Source: Polynucleobacter parvulilacunae
GTDB taxonomy: Bacteria > Pseudomonadota > Gammaproteobacteria > Burkholderiales > Burkholderiaceae
NCBI RefSeq assembly: GCF_018881715.1
Contig: NZ_JACVPW010000001.1
Span: 769,337 to 833,336 of the forward strand
Direction of reading: 5' to 3'
DNA length: 64,000 nucleotides
The notes beneath the pieces are model-generated. The model made no database searches, was not told the DNA's origin, and worked only from the letters and a program-made list of their open reading frames with translations. A program made the translations under genes and the position numbers. Positions 8,665 through 17,600 of the stretch are shown one piece after another; position 1 is the first letter of the stretch, and every line of letters starts with the position of its first letter.

Positions 8665-9492
8665 TTAATCCTTGGGTTTAAAAGTCAGCTTTACTTCGCG
8701 TTGAGGAATTTTGCCATTGTCGTCTTTTGGCAGGCTCTCTGCACGTGAAAGAGCGAGTAAGACCGCGCGATCCCAACCGGCATTACCGCTAGAGGACTGA
8801 ATGCTGGTGCTCAAAATAGCCCCATCTGGCGCAAGGTTCACCAAAATGACGGCTGCAGGGTTGCCGCTCACTGACTCTGGGTTGAAGACGATCAATGGCT
8901 TGACCTTCTTGATGACTTTATCGGTCCAGCCCGGAGGTGCATTGCCCCCGCCACCAACACCACTGCCAACTGTGCCGCCACTACCACCTTCAGCACCAGC
9001 AGCTGCACGTAAACGCGCTAATTGATCGGCACGTGCTTTTTCTGCTGCGGCATTGGCTTTAGTTTCAGTAGGTGATTGTGCTTTAGGTGCTTCAGCTTTC
9101 TTAGGCTCTTCCTTCTTCGGCTCTTTTTCTTTAGCCTTCTCCTTAGGTGGAGGAGGTTTCACTGGCTTTGGTTTCTCTTTCACCACTTCTTTTTTAGGCG
9201 GTTCTTTCTCTACCTTCTTTTTCTTGATGGCGATATCAGCAGCTTCTTCTTTAACTTCCGTTTTTAGCTCTGGTTCTGGTGGAGTTTCTACTTGAGGAGC
9301 AGAGTCCCAAAGTTCAACCTCAACTCCAGATGAAGTGCTGTTATTCCAACTAATACCAATCATCAAAAAAGCGAGTAAACCTAAATGCGCTATTAACGAA
9401 AAAGTAAATGCGCGCTTAGTACTTTCTTGTTTCGTAAAACGTCCTCGCTTGAATTGCGAGAGGGGTGACTGAAAAGTAGGTGCGCTATTCAT
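8665..9492 (-). CDS. tolA: TolA, trans-envelope force-transducing protein
   Basis: A 275-residue TonB/TolA-type protein: one N-terminal membrane segment (about residues 30-50, FSLIAHLGLLAFLMIGISW), a long Lys/Glu/Pro/Ala-rich periplasmic spacer (about 70-165) and a C-terminal domain of ~90 residues with APPGWTDKVIKKVKP and a TonB-like tail. A Gly-rich hinge (GAEGGSGGTVGSGVGGGGN) separates spacer and tip. TolA carries proton-motive energy from TolQR to TolB/Pal. The skewed composition of the spacer produces long spurious reading frames on the other strand. Confidence 0.95.
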   Translation of the reverse strand: MNSAPTFQSPLSQFKRGRFTKQESTKRAFTFSLIAHLGLLAFLMIGISWNNSTSSGVEVELWDSAPQVETPPEPELKTEVKEEAADIAIKKKKVEKEPPKKEVVKEKPKPVKPPPPKEKAKEKEPKKEEPKKAEAPKAQSPTETKANAAAEKARADQLARLRAAAGAEGGSGGTVGSGVGGGGNAPPGWTDKVIKKVKPLIVFNPESVSGNPAAVILVNLAPDGAILSTSIQSSSGNAGWDRAVLLALSRAESLPKDDNGKIPQREVKLTFKPKD

Positions 9493-9515
9493 GAGCAGCT
9501 ATGAAGGCCAGAGCC

Positions 9516-9935
9516 TTACTGGGTCTTGACCGCGAGGCCGACACGCTTCACGCCATTCTCTTTTAGTTTGGACATGACTTCCATGACCGTTTCATATTTG
9601 ATGGATTTATCTGCGGCAATCACAATCGGCTGTTCGGCAGATTTTTCTGCTTGCGACCGGGCAAAGGCGCCAAGTTCAAATTTATTCAAGGTTTGTGTTG
9701 GGTCGCCATCTTTGCGCACGATGACATTTTCGTTGGCATCGATTGTTAAAAATATTGGAGGTAAAGATTGCACTTTTGCGCCACCAACGGTTGGCAGGTT
9801 TACGACGCCAGGATTTACCATTGGTGCAGTGACCATAAAGATCACGAGCAATACCAACATGACGTCGATATAAGGAACGACGTTAATGTCAGACATTGCC
9901 CGACGTTTATTTTTGCGTAATGAAGATCCAGCCAT
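9516..9935 (-). CDS. tolR: TolR, proton-channel subunit of Tol-Pal
   Basis: A 139-residue ExbD/TolR family protein. A single membrane helix (about residues 22-42) contains the key Asp in NVVPYIDVMLVLLVIFMV. The periplasmic domain ends in a short amphipathic helix (EVMSKLKENGVKRVGL). With TolQ it forms the proton-driven motor that energises TolA. It lies 19 bases after the tolQ stop and 23 bases before tolA. Confidence 0.96.
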   Translation of the reverse strand: MAGSSLRKNKRRAMSDINVVPYIDVMLVLLVIFMVTAPMVNPGVVNLPTVGGAKVQSLPPIFLTIDANENVIVRKDGDPTQTLNKFELGAFARSQAEKSAEQPIVIAADKSIKYETVMEVMSKLKENGVKRVGLAVKTQ

Positions 9936-9954
9936 AATTTTCTTATCGGTTCAA

Positions 9955-10611
9955 TCAGCGTCCAGCAGTTTGACGCTGCAAGATATTCGTAAACTCTTCA
10001 ATAAAAGTTTCAAAGCGAATCGACAGGCGATCAACATCAGTTGCAGCGCGGTTGTAAGCAACCACTGCAGGAATAGCAGCAAACAAACCAATTGCTGTGG
10101 CAATCAAAGCTTCTGCAATACCAGGAGCTACTGCAGAAAGAGTCGCGTTCTGAACATTGGCTAGGCCGCGGAAGGAGTGCATGATCCCCCAGACGGTGCC
10201 AAAAAGGCCGATGTAGGGGGAAACTGAGCCTACGGATGCTAAGAAGGGCAAATTAGCCTCTAAAAGGTCCATTTCACGCTGGTAGGTGGCTTTCATGGCA
10301 CGGCGGGCGGCGTCAATCTCGCGACCCTTGGTGAACTCTTGCATTCCAGCCTCGAAGATGTGCTCCAGGACGGCGTCACTGCGGGTATTGCGCTGGGCGG
10401 CCTCCAGAAGGGTGTTGAGGTCTCCACCGGCCCAAAAATCGCGCTCAAAGCGCTCGGTGTCCTGGCGGACCCCCCGCAAAACAGCCGTTTTCTTGAAAAT
10501 AATGGTCCAAGAAGCTACTGACATGCTGAGTAATAACAACATTACCAACTGTACTAATAGGCTGGCATTGAGGACTAGGGAGAGGAATGAGAGGTCTTGT
10601 GTGGAGGTCAT
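9955..10611 (-). CDS. tolQ: TolQ, proton-channel subunit of Tol-Pal
   Basis: A 218-residue ExbB/TolQ/MotA family membrane protein with three helices: about residues 15-37, 125-150 (SVSPYIGLFGTVWGIM, the conserved family segment) and 165-190 (AEALIATAIGLFAAIPAVVAYN). It heads the tol operon on the minus strand, divergent from glyA across a 76-base gap that must hold both promoters. The thioesterase ybgC that often precedes tolQ is missing here. Confidence 0.96.
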   Translation of the reverse strand: MTSTQDLSFLSLVLNASLLVQLVMLLLLSMSVASWTIIFKKTAVLRGVRQDTERFERDFWAGGDLNTLLEAAQRNTRSDAVLEHIFEAGMQEFTKGREIDAARRAMKATYQREMDLLEANLPFLASVGSVSPYIGLFGTVWGIMHSFRGLANVQNATLSAVAPGIAEALIATAIGLFAAIPAVVAYNRAATDVDRLSIRFETFIEEFTNILQRQTAGR

Positions 10612-10687
10612 GGTGGATTTTGTATGATGTAGGTTGATTTTACTAAGTTAATTAACGCAGCAATCCAACTTCTTCAGGATTATCACC

Positions 10688-11932
10688 ATGTTTGACCGTC
10701 AAAACACTTTAGCCAAAACCGATCCCCAATTATGGGCAGCCATTCAGAACGAAAACAAGCGTCAGGAAGACCATATCGAGCTGATTGCTTCTGAGAACTA
10801 CACCTCACCAGCAGTAATGGAGGCTCAAGGCTCTCAGTTGACCAATAAGTACGCTGAAGGCTATCCAGGCAAGCGTTACTACGGCGGTTGTGAATTCGTG
10901 GACGTTGCTGAGCAATTGGCGATTGATCGCGTTAAAGCATTATTTGGTGCTGAAGCGGCAAACGTACAACCCCATTGCGGAGCATCTGCTAACCAAGCAG
11001 TGTTTCTGGCTTTCTTAAAACCGGGTGATACCTTCATGGGTATGAGTCTTGCCGAAGGCGGTCACTTGACCCACGGCATGGCTTTAAACATGAGTGGTAA
11101 ATGGTTTAACCCAATCGCATACGGTCTCGATAAAAACGAAGAGATCGATTACGAGCAAATGGAACGTCTCGCGCGTGAGCACAAACCAAAACTCATTATT
11201 GCTGGTGCCTCTGCTTACTCTCTAAAAATTGATTTTGAGCGCATTGGTAAATTGGCAAAAGAAGTTGGCGCGATTTTCATGGTCGACATGGCGCACTATG
11301 CTGGCTTAGTTGCAGCTGGTGTTTATCCAAACCCAGTGCCACATGCAGACATCGTTACCTCTACTACTCACAAGAGCTTGCGCGGCCCACGTGGCGGCAT
11401 CATTTTGATGAAGGCTGAGCACGAGAAGGCAATTAATTCTGCAGTCTTCCCAGGCTTACAGGGCGGCCCTTTGATGCATGTGATCGCAGGTAAGGCAGCA
11501 GCGTTCAAAGAGGCTCAGGAACCTAGCTTTATCGATTACCAAAAGCAGGTAGTTGCTAATGCAAAAGCGCTTGCAGAAACTTTAATTGCACGTGGTTTGC
11601 GAATTGTTTCTGGAGGTACTGATTCTCACGTGATGTTGGTAGATTTACGTGCTAAGAAAATGACCGGTAAAGAAGCTGAACGTGTCTTAGGTGAAGCGCA
11701 TATCACTTGTAATAAGAACGGTATTCCAAACGATCCAGAAAAACCAATGGTGACTAGTGGTATTCGTTTAGGCTCACCTGCGATGACTACACGTGGATTT
11801 AAAGAAGCAGAAGCAAGACAAGTGGGTAACTTTATTGCGGATGTTTTGGACAATCCAAATGATGCAGACAATATCGCTAAGGTACGCGCTCAAGTTGCTG
11901 AATTGACTAAGCGCTTCCCGGTTTACGGTTAA
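10688..11932 (+). CDS. glyA: Serine hydroxymethyltransferase
   Basis: A 414-residue PLP enzyme of normal length that interconverts serine and glycine while loading tetrahydrofolate with a one-carbon unit. The PLP-lysine motif [13 protein letters not shown] lies near residue 225-237; the N-terminal [19 protein letters not shown] and [13 protein letters not shown] motifs are intact. A sequence TTCAGGATTATCACC lies before the ATG, giving an AGGA ribosome site. nrdR follows after 46 bases, the usual Burkholderiales neighbour. Confidence 0.98.
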   Translation: MFDRQNTLAKTDPQLWAAIQNENKRQEDHIELIASENYTSPAVMEAQGSQLTNKYAEGYPGKRYYGGCEFVDVAEQLAIDRVKALFGAEAANVQPHCGASANQAVFLAFLKPGDTFMGMSLAEGGHLTHGMALNMSGKWFNPIAYGLDKNEEIDYEQMERLAREHKPKLIIAGASAYSLKIDFERIGKLAKEVGAIFMVDMAHYAGLVAAGVYPNPVPHADIVTSTTHKSLRGPRGGIILMKAEHEKAINSAVFPGLQGGPLMHVIAGKAAAFKEAQEPSFIDYQKQVVANAKALAETLIARGLRIVSGGTDSHVMLVDLRAKKMTGKEAERVLGEAHITCNKNGIPNDPEKPMVTSGIRLGSPAMTTRGFKEAEARQVGNFIADVLDNPNDADNIAKVRAQVAELTKRFPVYG

Positions 11933-11978
11933 GCCCCAATTAAGCACTATCTACCTCAATTAAGAAAAGAAGAGTTCA

Positions 11979-12425
11979 TTGCGCTGCCCTTTTTGCCATA
12001 ACGAAGATACCCAGGTTCTAGATACCCGGGTATCTGACGAGGGCGACACTATTCGTCGCCGTCGACGTTGTGCCAAGTGCGACAAGCGCTTTACAACCTA
12101 TGAACGTGTTGAGTTGGCGCTCCCGGCAATCGTTAAAAAGAACGGTAGCCGGGTCGAATATAGTCACGATAAGTTGGCTAGCTCAATCAAACTTGCGTTA
12201 CGTAAGCGCCCAGTCTCTTCGGACTCTGTAGATGAATCTATTGCTCGCATTGAAGAAAAGCTCCTCAGTCTTGGCGAAAAAGAGATTCCTAGTGAGCGTG
12301 TGGGTGAGCTGGTAATGCGTGAACTCAAGCGTCTTGATAAGGTGGCTTATATTCGTTTTGCTTCGGTTTACAGAAGCTTTGCCGATATCGAGTCTTTTGA
12401 GAGCGCTTTAAAAGAGTTAAAGTAA
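11979..12425 (+). CDS. nrdR: Transcriptional repressor NrdR
   Basis: NrdR represses ribonucleotide reductase genes in response to dNTP levels. The 148-residue protein begins MRCPFC with a four-cysteine zinc ribbon (Cys 3, 6, 31 and 34) and a basic RRRRRC segment, followed by an ATP-cone domain (about residues 48-140: [18 protein letters not shown]). Translation starts at a TTG (11979); this is the only start compatible with the conserved N-terminus. I see no NrdR boxes here, as the targets lie elsewhere. Confidence 0.96.
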   Translation: MRCPFCHNEDTQVLDTRVSDEGDTIRRRRRCAKCDKRFTTYERVELALPAIVKKNGSRVEYSHDKLASSIKLALRKRPVSSDSVDESIARIEEKLLSLGEKEIPSERVGELVMRELKRLDKVAYIRFASVYRSFADIESFESALKELK

Positions 12426-12433
12426 TCTAGGTT

Positions 12434-12751
12434 TTATAGAACTACGCCCAAGCCTTTTCTCTCAATCAGAGATAAAAGCTTCAAAGATGGCCCGCTCGGG
12501 CTTTTGTCTCCAGCTTCCCATTTTTGAACAGTCGAAAGGCTAGCGTTAATCGTCACAGCAAATACTGCTTGGCTAAGATGGGTTTTTACACGTAATCGTT
12601 TGATTCGATTAGGGCTCATGGGTTTTACATCAAGGTTATGAAGGGCTTCAAACTCCTCCAAACTCCTCTTGGTAATGACGCCAGCCTGATGCAAGCCCAG
12701 AACAGTTTCTTGCATCTCTTGAATAATTCGACTTTTCTTATTATTTTTCAT
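12434..12751 (-). CDS. HigA-type antitoxin, XRE helix-turn-helix
   Basis: A 105-residue protein with a C-terminal XRE-type helix-turn-helix (about residues 53-95: LSQAVFAVTINASLSTVQKWEAG) and an N-terminal ~45-residue helical part that probably contacts the toxin. It lies after the toxin gene and overlaps it by 11 bases, the reversed toxin-first order of HigBA systems. It converges on nrdR, whose stop lies 8 bases away. Confidence 0.85.
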   Translation of the reverse strand: MKNNKKSRIIQEMQETVLGLHQAGVITKRSLEEFEALHNLDVKPMSPNRIKRLRVKTHLSQAVFAVTINASLSTVQKWEAGDKSPSGPSLKLLSLIERKGLGVVL

Positions 12752-13127
12752 CGATTTTTAATTCCTTTAATTGGTTGGCATAAATGGCCGCCTCTATTTC
12801 TTGGTCAGACAAATGGAGCAATCTCTTGGCGGTTTCTTGTAAAGAGAGCAGCTCATCATTGCTGATGTTTGACCTTTCATTTTTTGAAAACCCAAATATC
12901 AAATACCACCGTTTTAAAAGTTTAGTGGCCACAATGATTCTGGCGCCACTCCTTTTCCCCATACCAGGAAGCTTCACCCGTTTTTTATAAACATTACAGC
13001 CAAGGTCGGCATCAACAAGCCCTTTTTCCATTTCTTCGACCGCTTCTAATAACTGGTGATTATTTAAATCATTTTTATTTAGCCATCGTGAAAAAGTTTT
13101 TGTTTTTAAGATGCGTTTTTTGGTCAT
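12741..13127 (-). CDS. HigB2/RelE-like toxin
   Basis: A 128-residue basic protein resembling the RelE-like toxins paired with HigA2 antitoxins: KTFSRWLNKNDLNNHQLLEAV at the N-terminus and the core VYKKRVKLPGMGKRSGARIIVATK, with YLIFGFSKNERSNIS after it. Toxins of this group cleave translated mRNA. It is the first gene of the pair and is preceded by a 19-base palindrome that is the likely operator. The protein is longer than classical HigB (~90 residues) because of a C-terminal helical extension. Confidence 0.83.
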   Translation of the reverse strand: MTKKRILKTKTFSRWLNKNDLNNHQLLEAVEEMEKGLVDADLGCNVYKKRVKLPGMGKRSGARIIVATKLLKRWYLIFGFSKNERSNISNDELLSLQETAKRLLHLSDQEIEAAIYANQLKELKIDEK

Positions 13128-13134
13128 CTAAAAA

Positions 13135-13153
13135 TATACCACTTAGTGGTATA
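13135..13153. promoter_or_regulatory. Operator of the HigBA-like pair
   Basis: A perfect inverted repeat with 9-base arms (TATACCACT and AGTGGTATA) around a single T lies 8 bases before the toxin start codon (13127). On the minus strand a TTGTCA sequence near 13173-13178 could be the -35 box, placing the palindrome at the -10/start region, where HigA binding would block transcription. The symmetry is seen directly; the role is inferred from TA autoregulation. Confidence 0.75.
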
Positions 13154-13180
13154 GATATATTAACCCATATCTTGACAATG

Positions 13181-13210
13181 AAAAAGGGGTTGCCGAAGCA
13201 ACCCCTTTTT
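13181..13210 (-). terminator. Rho-independent terminator after adk
   Basis: A perfect 13-base-pair hairpin (13181-13193 with 13198-13210, loop CGAA) whose outer five pairs are A:T, so it has a T run on either strand. It follows the adk stop by 18 bases on the minus strand and also shields the TA promoter from read-through. Confidence 0.9.
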
Positions 13211-13228
13211 GGAAGGCTAATAAGCGTG

Positions 13229-13942
<714 letters not shown>

Positions 13943-13967
13943 TTATATACCTATTGCCTAGGATTAT

Positions 13968-13993
13968 CCCCGAGAAGCTTAAAGCTAGCGGGG
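13968..13993 (-). terminator. Possible weak hairpin terminator after kdsB
   Basis: A CCCCG/CGGGG stem (13968-13972 with 13989-13993) enclosing a smaller AGCTT/AAGCT hairpin lies 16 bases after the kdsB stop. There is no T run after it on the minus strand, so termination would be partial at best; it could equally be an RNA-stability hairpin between kdsB and adk. Confidence 0.35.
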
Positions 13994-14008
13994 CATTGGC
14001 TTATTGGC

Positions 14009-14773
14009 TTAGGAGCGAGCTAGTAGCTGGCGCACTCTTTCAAGGTCTTCTGGGGTGTCTACCCCAGCTGGCGGAGCTTCTGAGGCGGTATGAACCGCTA
14101 TGCGGTAACCATTCCAGAGGGCGCGGAGCTGTTCTAGGGCTTCAGCCTGCTCTGGAGGCGCTGCCTCTAGACGGGTATAGGCCTGTAAAAAGTCGGCTCG
14201 GTAGGCGTAGATGCCTAGGTGGCGTAAATGCTCAGTTTTTTGACTTGCCCCTGCATCTCTCACAAAGGGAATCGGCGCTCTTGAAAAATACAACGCCTCA
14301 CCTGATCGATTGAGAACGACTTTCACCACATTGGGATTATTGATCTCTGCATCATCGGTAATAGGAACGGCAACCGTGGAGATAGCACACTGCTCATGTG
14401 CTGCCAAAGTGCTGGCAACTTGATTAATCAATTCTGGTGGAATCAGTGGCTCATCACCTTGCACATTCACGATCAATGTATTGCTAGGTAGCTTTAATAA
14501 TTGCGCAACCTCAGCAATGCGATCGGTTCCGGTTGGGTGATTCTCGCTAGTGAGTAAACACTCGATGCGATGCTCATCGCAAGCTGCTTGTATTTCTGGC
14601 GAATCAGTCGCCACCACAACACTTTGCGCAAGTGATTGCTTAGCACGTTCAGCAACTCGAATCACCATCGGTTTGCCACCAATGTCTGCCAAGGGTTTGC
14701 GCGGTAAGCGAGTCGATCCCAGTCTAGCTGGAATCACCACTAAAAAATCAGGAGCCTTAGAGTCAGCGTTCAT
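14009..14773 (-). CDS. kdsB: 3-deoxy-manno-octulosonate cytidylyltransferase (CMP-Kdo synthetase)
   Basis: A 254-residue enzyme that activates Kdo with CTP for the lipopolysaccharide inner core. The nucleotide-binding N-terminus VVIPARLGSTRLPRKPLADI is typical, with ENHPTGTDRIAEV and VNVQGDEPLIPP forming the CTP and metal site. It sits downstream of lpxK and the Trm112-like gene, the standard Burkholderiales order, linking lipid A and Kdo synthesis in one transcript. Confidence 0.97.
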   Translation of the reverse strand: MNADSKAPDFLVVIPARLGSTRLPRKPLADIGGKPMVIRVAERAKQSLAQSVVVATDSPEIQAACDEHRIECLLTSENHPTGTDRIAEVAQLLKLPSNTLIVNVQGDEPLIPPELINQVASTLAAHEQCAISTVAVPITDDAEINNPNVVKVVLNRSGEALYFSRAPIPFVRDAGASQKTEHLRHLGIYAYRADFLQAYTRLEAAPPEQAEALEQLRALWNGYRIAVHTASEAPPAGVDTPEDLERVRQLLARS

Positions 14774-14794
14774 TAAAGAGTGATGTGTATTTAA

Positions 14795-14974
14795 TTAATT
14801 GATTTCATCAGCACTCATGCTGCGCGCTTCATCGACGAGCATGACGGGAACATCATCGCGTATAGGGTAGGCCAAGCGATCGGCTTTGCAAATCAGCTCA
14901 TGTTTATCGGCATCTAAATGCAGTTGGCTTTTGCATAAAGGGCAAACCAAAATATCGAGCAGTCGTTTATCCAT
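14795..14974 (-). CDS. Trm112-like zinc-ribbon protein (YcaR family)
   Basis: A 59-residue protein between lpxK and kdsB, starting at the ATG at 14972-14974. It begins [20 protein letters not shown] and contains three Cys (11, 14, 29) and the conserved [17 protein letters not shown] tail, matching the UPF0434/YcaR family. Family members sit in this position in many proteobacteria. The exact role is unknown; relatives of eukaryotic Trm112 serve as activating partners of methyltransferases. Confidence 0.93.
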   Translation of the reverse strand: MDKRLLDILVCPLCKSQLHLDADKHELICKADRLAYPIRDDVPVMLVDEARSMSADEIN

Positions 14975-15035
14975 GATTTCTTTGATAGTCAGTCTAAGTA
15001 AGTGATGACACAGTGTAGTGCTATGTATGCCTAAG

Positions 15036-16127
15036 CTACAAGGTGTAGCGGTAGGGGTCAGGTCTTTGCAGGATGGATTGCAGCCAATCAGCCAAACTGT
15101 CTGGCAAAGACAGCTTCATCGGTACCACCCAAATGCGATCATCAGAAATGCCTGCACACTTCACAGCATCCTTTTCGGTGATCAGGATGCATTGCGCGTT
15201 GATCTTCTCAAAGAACTCAGGGTTATATTTAGCGTGATCGGGCAATGAAATCGTTTTACCGGCAATACCTTGTTTCAGTAGATCGTCAAAAAAGCGCTGT
15301 GGATTGCCTAGTGCAGCAACAGCGGTAATCTTATTGGGCAAATAGCTATCGGCAACTTGAGCAAGCGACTGTGTATTTGTTGGGTTGATCAATTGATAAG
15401 CATTCTCTAAATTACCCAAGAGTGAGAATGCGCGACGTCCTAAAAAGTATTCATCTTGTGGGCCAAGCTTAGATTCAATACCTTTTGCTTTTCCTGTAAA
15501 TAAGGTGGCATCACGCTCACGTGTAGCGGGTTCACGTAAAGGACCGGCAGGTAATAGAAAACGATTGCCTTCGCCACGCCCATCACGAACTACGAATTCG
15601 ATATCACGTCCGCCTTCGCGAGCAGGCCAGCGAGCTAGGCCGCTATGTTGCAGGCCATCATCACTAATGATCACATTTACATCTGGAGAACGTTTGAGTA
15701 AGGCCCGAATACTTTTTTGACGCTTTGGAAAAACCCAGATTGGAAATTGATTATGCGTACGTTTGGCAATTAAGACTGGTTCATCGCCAACTAAGTCGGG
15801 ATCAGAGCTGCTGTTAACTTGCAGTGGTGAAGTTTGTGAAGAGGAGCCGTAGCCTCTACTGATAATTCCGGGTCTCCATCCGAGTTGCTGCAAGCGTTCT
15901 GCTAGTGCAATGACGATAGGCGTCTTTCCAGTTCCGCCTACGCGAATATTGCCCACAATGATTACCGGCACTGGCGCAGGCTTGAGTTTTACTAGGCCCG
16001 TATCCTGAATTAATTTACGAACACGCACCACCAAGCCATAGACCCAAGAGAGCGGCCACAGCAATAAGCTGGTAGGACCACGCCTTTCCCAGAACTTGGG
16101 TGCTTTACGGAAAAAAGAAAATGACAT
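15036..16127 (-). CDS. lpxK: Tetraacyldisaccharide 4'-kinase
   Basis: LpxK phosphorylates the lipid A disaccharide at the 4' position at the inner membrane. The 363-residue form starting [17 protein letters not shown] (16127) is preferred over an upstream in-frame start at 16226, which lies inside exbD. The P-loop-like [15 protein letters not shown] segment is at about residues 57-71, and [12 protein letters not shown], the catalytic DDGLQH motif, at about 155. Neighbours are exbD upstream and the Trm112-like gene downstream. Confidence 0.96.
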   Translation of the reverse strand: MSFSFFRKAPKFWERRGPTSLLLWPLSWVYGLVVRVRKLIQDTGLVKLKPAPVPVIIVGNIRVGGTGKTPIVIALAERLQQLGWRPGIISRGYGSSSQTSPLQVNSSSDPDLVGDEPVLIAKRTHNQFPIWVFPKRQKSIRALLKRSPDVNVIISDDGLQHSGLARWPAREGGRDIEFVVRDGRGEGNRFLLPAGPLREPATRERDATLFTGKAKGIESKLGPQDEYFLGRRAFSLLGNLENAYQLINPTNTQSLAQVADSYLPNKITAVAALGNPQRFFDDLLKQGIAGKTISLPDHAKYNPEFFEKINAQCILITEKDAVKCAGISDDRIWVVPMKLSLPDSLADWLQSILQRPDPYRYTL

Positions 16128-16152
16128 GAGGAATGGTTTCTTAAATCGGTAA

Positions 16153-16629
16153 TTATTTCTTGGCTTGGTTATTGGATTGGCTGCTAAAGACAATATTGGA
16201 GAGATTGGCATCTCGCGCCGCTTCAAGTGCGCTCATCACGGCTTGATGGGGTGCTTTAGCATCTGCATCAATATTCACCTGCAGGGGGCTGCTACCTTCC
16301 TTTTGGCCACTTTGCCCATTGAGCTGAGTTAATGCACTGCTTAACTGAGAGCGATCGGTGACTTTGCCATTAACCGCAAAGCGACCATCACGACTGACTG
16401 CAATATGAATTTGTTTTAATTCTGTCTGGCTCTCACTGCCGTTAGCAGTTGGCAAAGTAATTGCGAGTTCTTGGTAACGAGTAAAGGTAGTGGAGATCAT
16501 CAAAAAGATCAGCACTACCAACAACACATCAATAAACGGAATGAGATTAATTTCTGGTTCTATAGATGTAGTACTGCTGCCCAGAGAAAACTTTCTCTTT
16601 GCGTGTGGATGCAAATCTAACCAACTCAT
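16153..16629 (-). CDS. exbD: ExbD/TolR-family biopolymer transporter
   Basis: A 158-residue protein with one membrane helix holding the proton-carrying Asp (EINLIPFIDVLLVVLIFLM, about residues 27-45) and a periplasmic domain. With ExbB it powers TonB-dependent uptake, or an equivalent process, at the inner membrane. Its start overlaps the exbB stop by 4 bases (ATGA). This is a second TolQR-like motor, distinct from tolQ/tolR. No tonB is adjacent; its position before lpxK is typical of Betaproteobacteria. Confidence 0.93.
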   Translation of the reverse strand: MSWLDLHPHAKRKFSLGSSTTSIEPEINLIPFIDVLLVVLIFLMISTTFTRYQELAITLPTANGSESQTELKQIHIAVSRDGRFAVNGKVTDRSQLSSALTQLNGQSGQKEGSSPLQVNIDADAKAPHQAVMSALEAARDANLSNIVFSSQSNNQAKK

Positions 16630-17276
16630 TTAGAAGTGCCAACAGCGTCGCTGGGGTAAAGTTTCTTAAATAGTTGGCGAGTAAATTCTTCACACTCGCG
16701 TTGACGTTGGTTTGCCATTGCACGCAAACCACGCCAAGCGGCTAATGCGGGAATCGCAATCAATAATCCAAATGCAGTGTTGTATAGAGCAACAGAAATT
16801 CCGTGGGCTAATTGTTGGGGGCTGCCAGCGGCACCATTGATTGCACCCTGACTACCAAAGATTTCAATCATGCCAACCACTGTGCCAAATAAACCCAACA
16901 ATGGGGCGATCGTGGCAATCGTTGCTAGTGCGCCTAGGTAGCGGTCTAGCTTGAGCCAAGTGGTCTGTGCAGTAGCTTGCAATTCTTCTAGCGCTGAATC
17001 TGGACTGCTTCCGCACAATTTCTCTTTGAGAGTGCAGGCGAGCAAGGGACTTACGGGCGAGAGATTTGATAATTGAGCAATTTGTTGCTCAGAAATACTG
17101 GATTTAGCCCCAAGCATTTGATTGGCAAGGGAAAAAGTAGTTTCTAGGCAGTTTTTGGGGAAAATATGTGTTTGTCGCAAATACCAGCCACGCTCTAAGG
17201 CGATAGCCAGGCCCAAAATAGAAATAATAAGGAGGGGCCAAATAGGCCAGCCAGCGGATAGTAAGATGGAGTACAT
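16626..17276 (-). CDS. exbB: ExbB/TolQ-family proton channel protein
   Basis: A 216-residue protein with three membrane helices: an N-terminal one (about residues 4-25, LLSAGWPIWPLLIISILGLA) and two near the C-terminus containing ATIAPLLGLFGTVVGMIEIF and ALYNTAFGLLIAIPALAAW, the signature of the ExbB/TolQ channel. It is the first gene of the minus-strand run exbB-exbD-lpxK-Trm112-kdsB-adk. Its promoter must lie in the 324-base gap shared with xseA. Confidence 0.93.
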   Translation of the reverse strand: MYSILLSAGWPIWPLLIISILGLAIALERGWYLRQTHIFPKNCLETTFSLANQMLGAKSSISEQQIAQLSNLSPVSPLLACTLKEKLCGSSPDSALEELQATAQTTWLKLDRYLGALATIATIAPLLGLFGTVVGMIEIFGSQGAINGAAGSPQQLAHGISVALYNTAFGLLIAIPALAAWRGLRAMANQRQRECEEFTRQLFKKLYPSDAVGTSK

Positions 17277-17600
17277 AAGCTCAGTACTTTAGCTGAATTA
17301 AAAAGCCTGTTTCAGAAAGCTAGCCTGTGGATAACTCTGTGCAAAACTTTTTTGGAATGGAGCTGTAAGTCCTTGATTGATGGTGAGGGTAGTAGAAAAT
17401 GGGTTTAATTGCAGTTTTAAGCCCGAATTAATTGTTATATAAATCAATGGCTTATAAATAGCATGTTGGATTTATGAGACGTTTTGGGTCAGTAATTACT
17501 TACTTAATAGCATTAAGCCTGGGGTGCAGTGCTGGCTGTGGGTAACTGTGAATCGTTTTTTGCCCTTCAAGCCAGATGGCTGTGTGATTAAAGAGAAAAA
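17277..17600. other. Divergent intergenic region exbB/xseA with two DnaA-box-like sequences
   Basis: This 324-base stretch holds no gene I can support. It must contain the exbB and xseA promoters. A perfect match to the DnaA box on the minus strand (TTATCCACA, 17326-17334) and a one-mismatch variant (TTACCCACA, 17537-17545) lie near its two ends, about 210 bases apart. No cluster of boxes or AT-rich unwinding element is evident, so it is not an origin by itself. Confidence 0.55.

Noticed and set aside
9053..9295. Long reading frames opposite tolA
   Set aside because: They mirror the Lys/Glu/Pro-rich tolA spacer and encode Phe/Leu/Ser-rich low-complexity sequence with no ribosome site.
17277..17600. 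Replication origin suggested by two DnaA boxes
   Set aside because: Only two boxes, no clear AT-rich unwinding region, and no dnaA, dnaN or parAB next to it.
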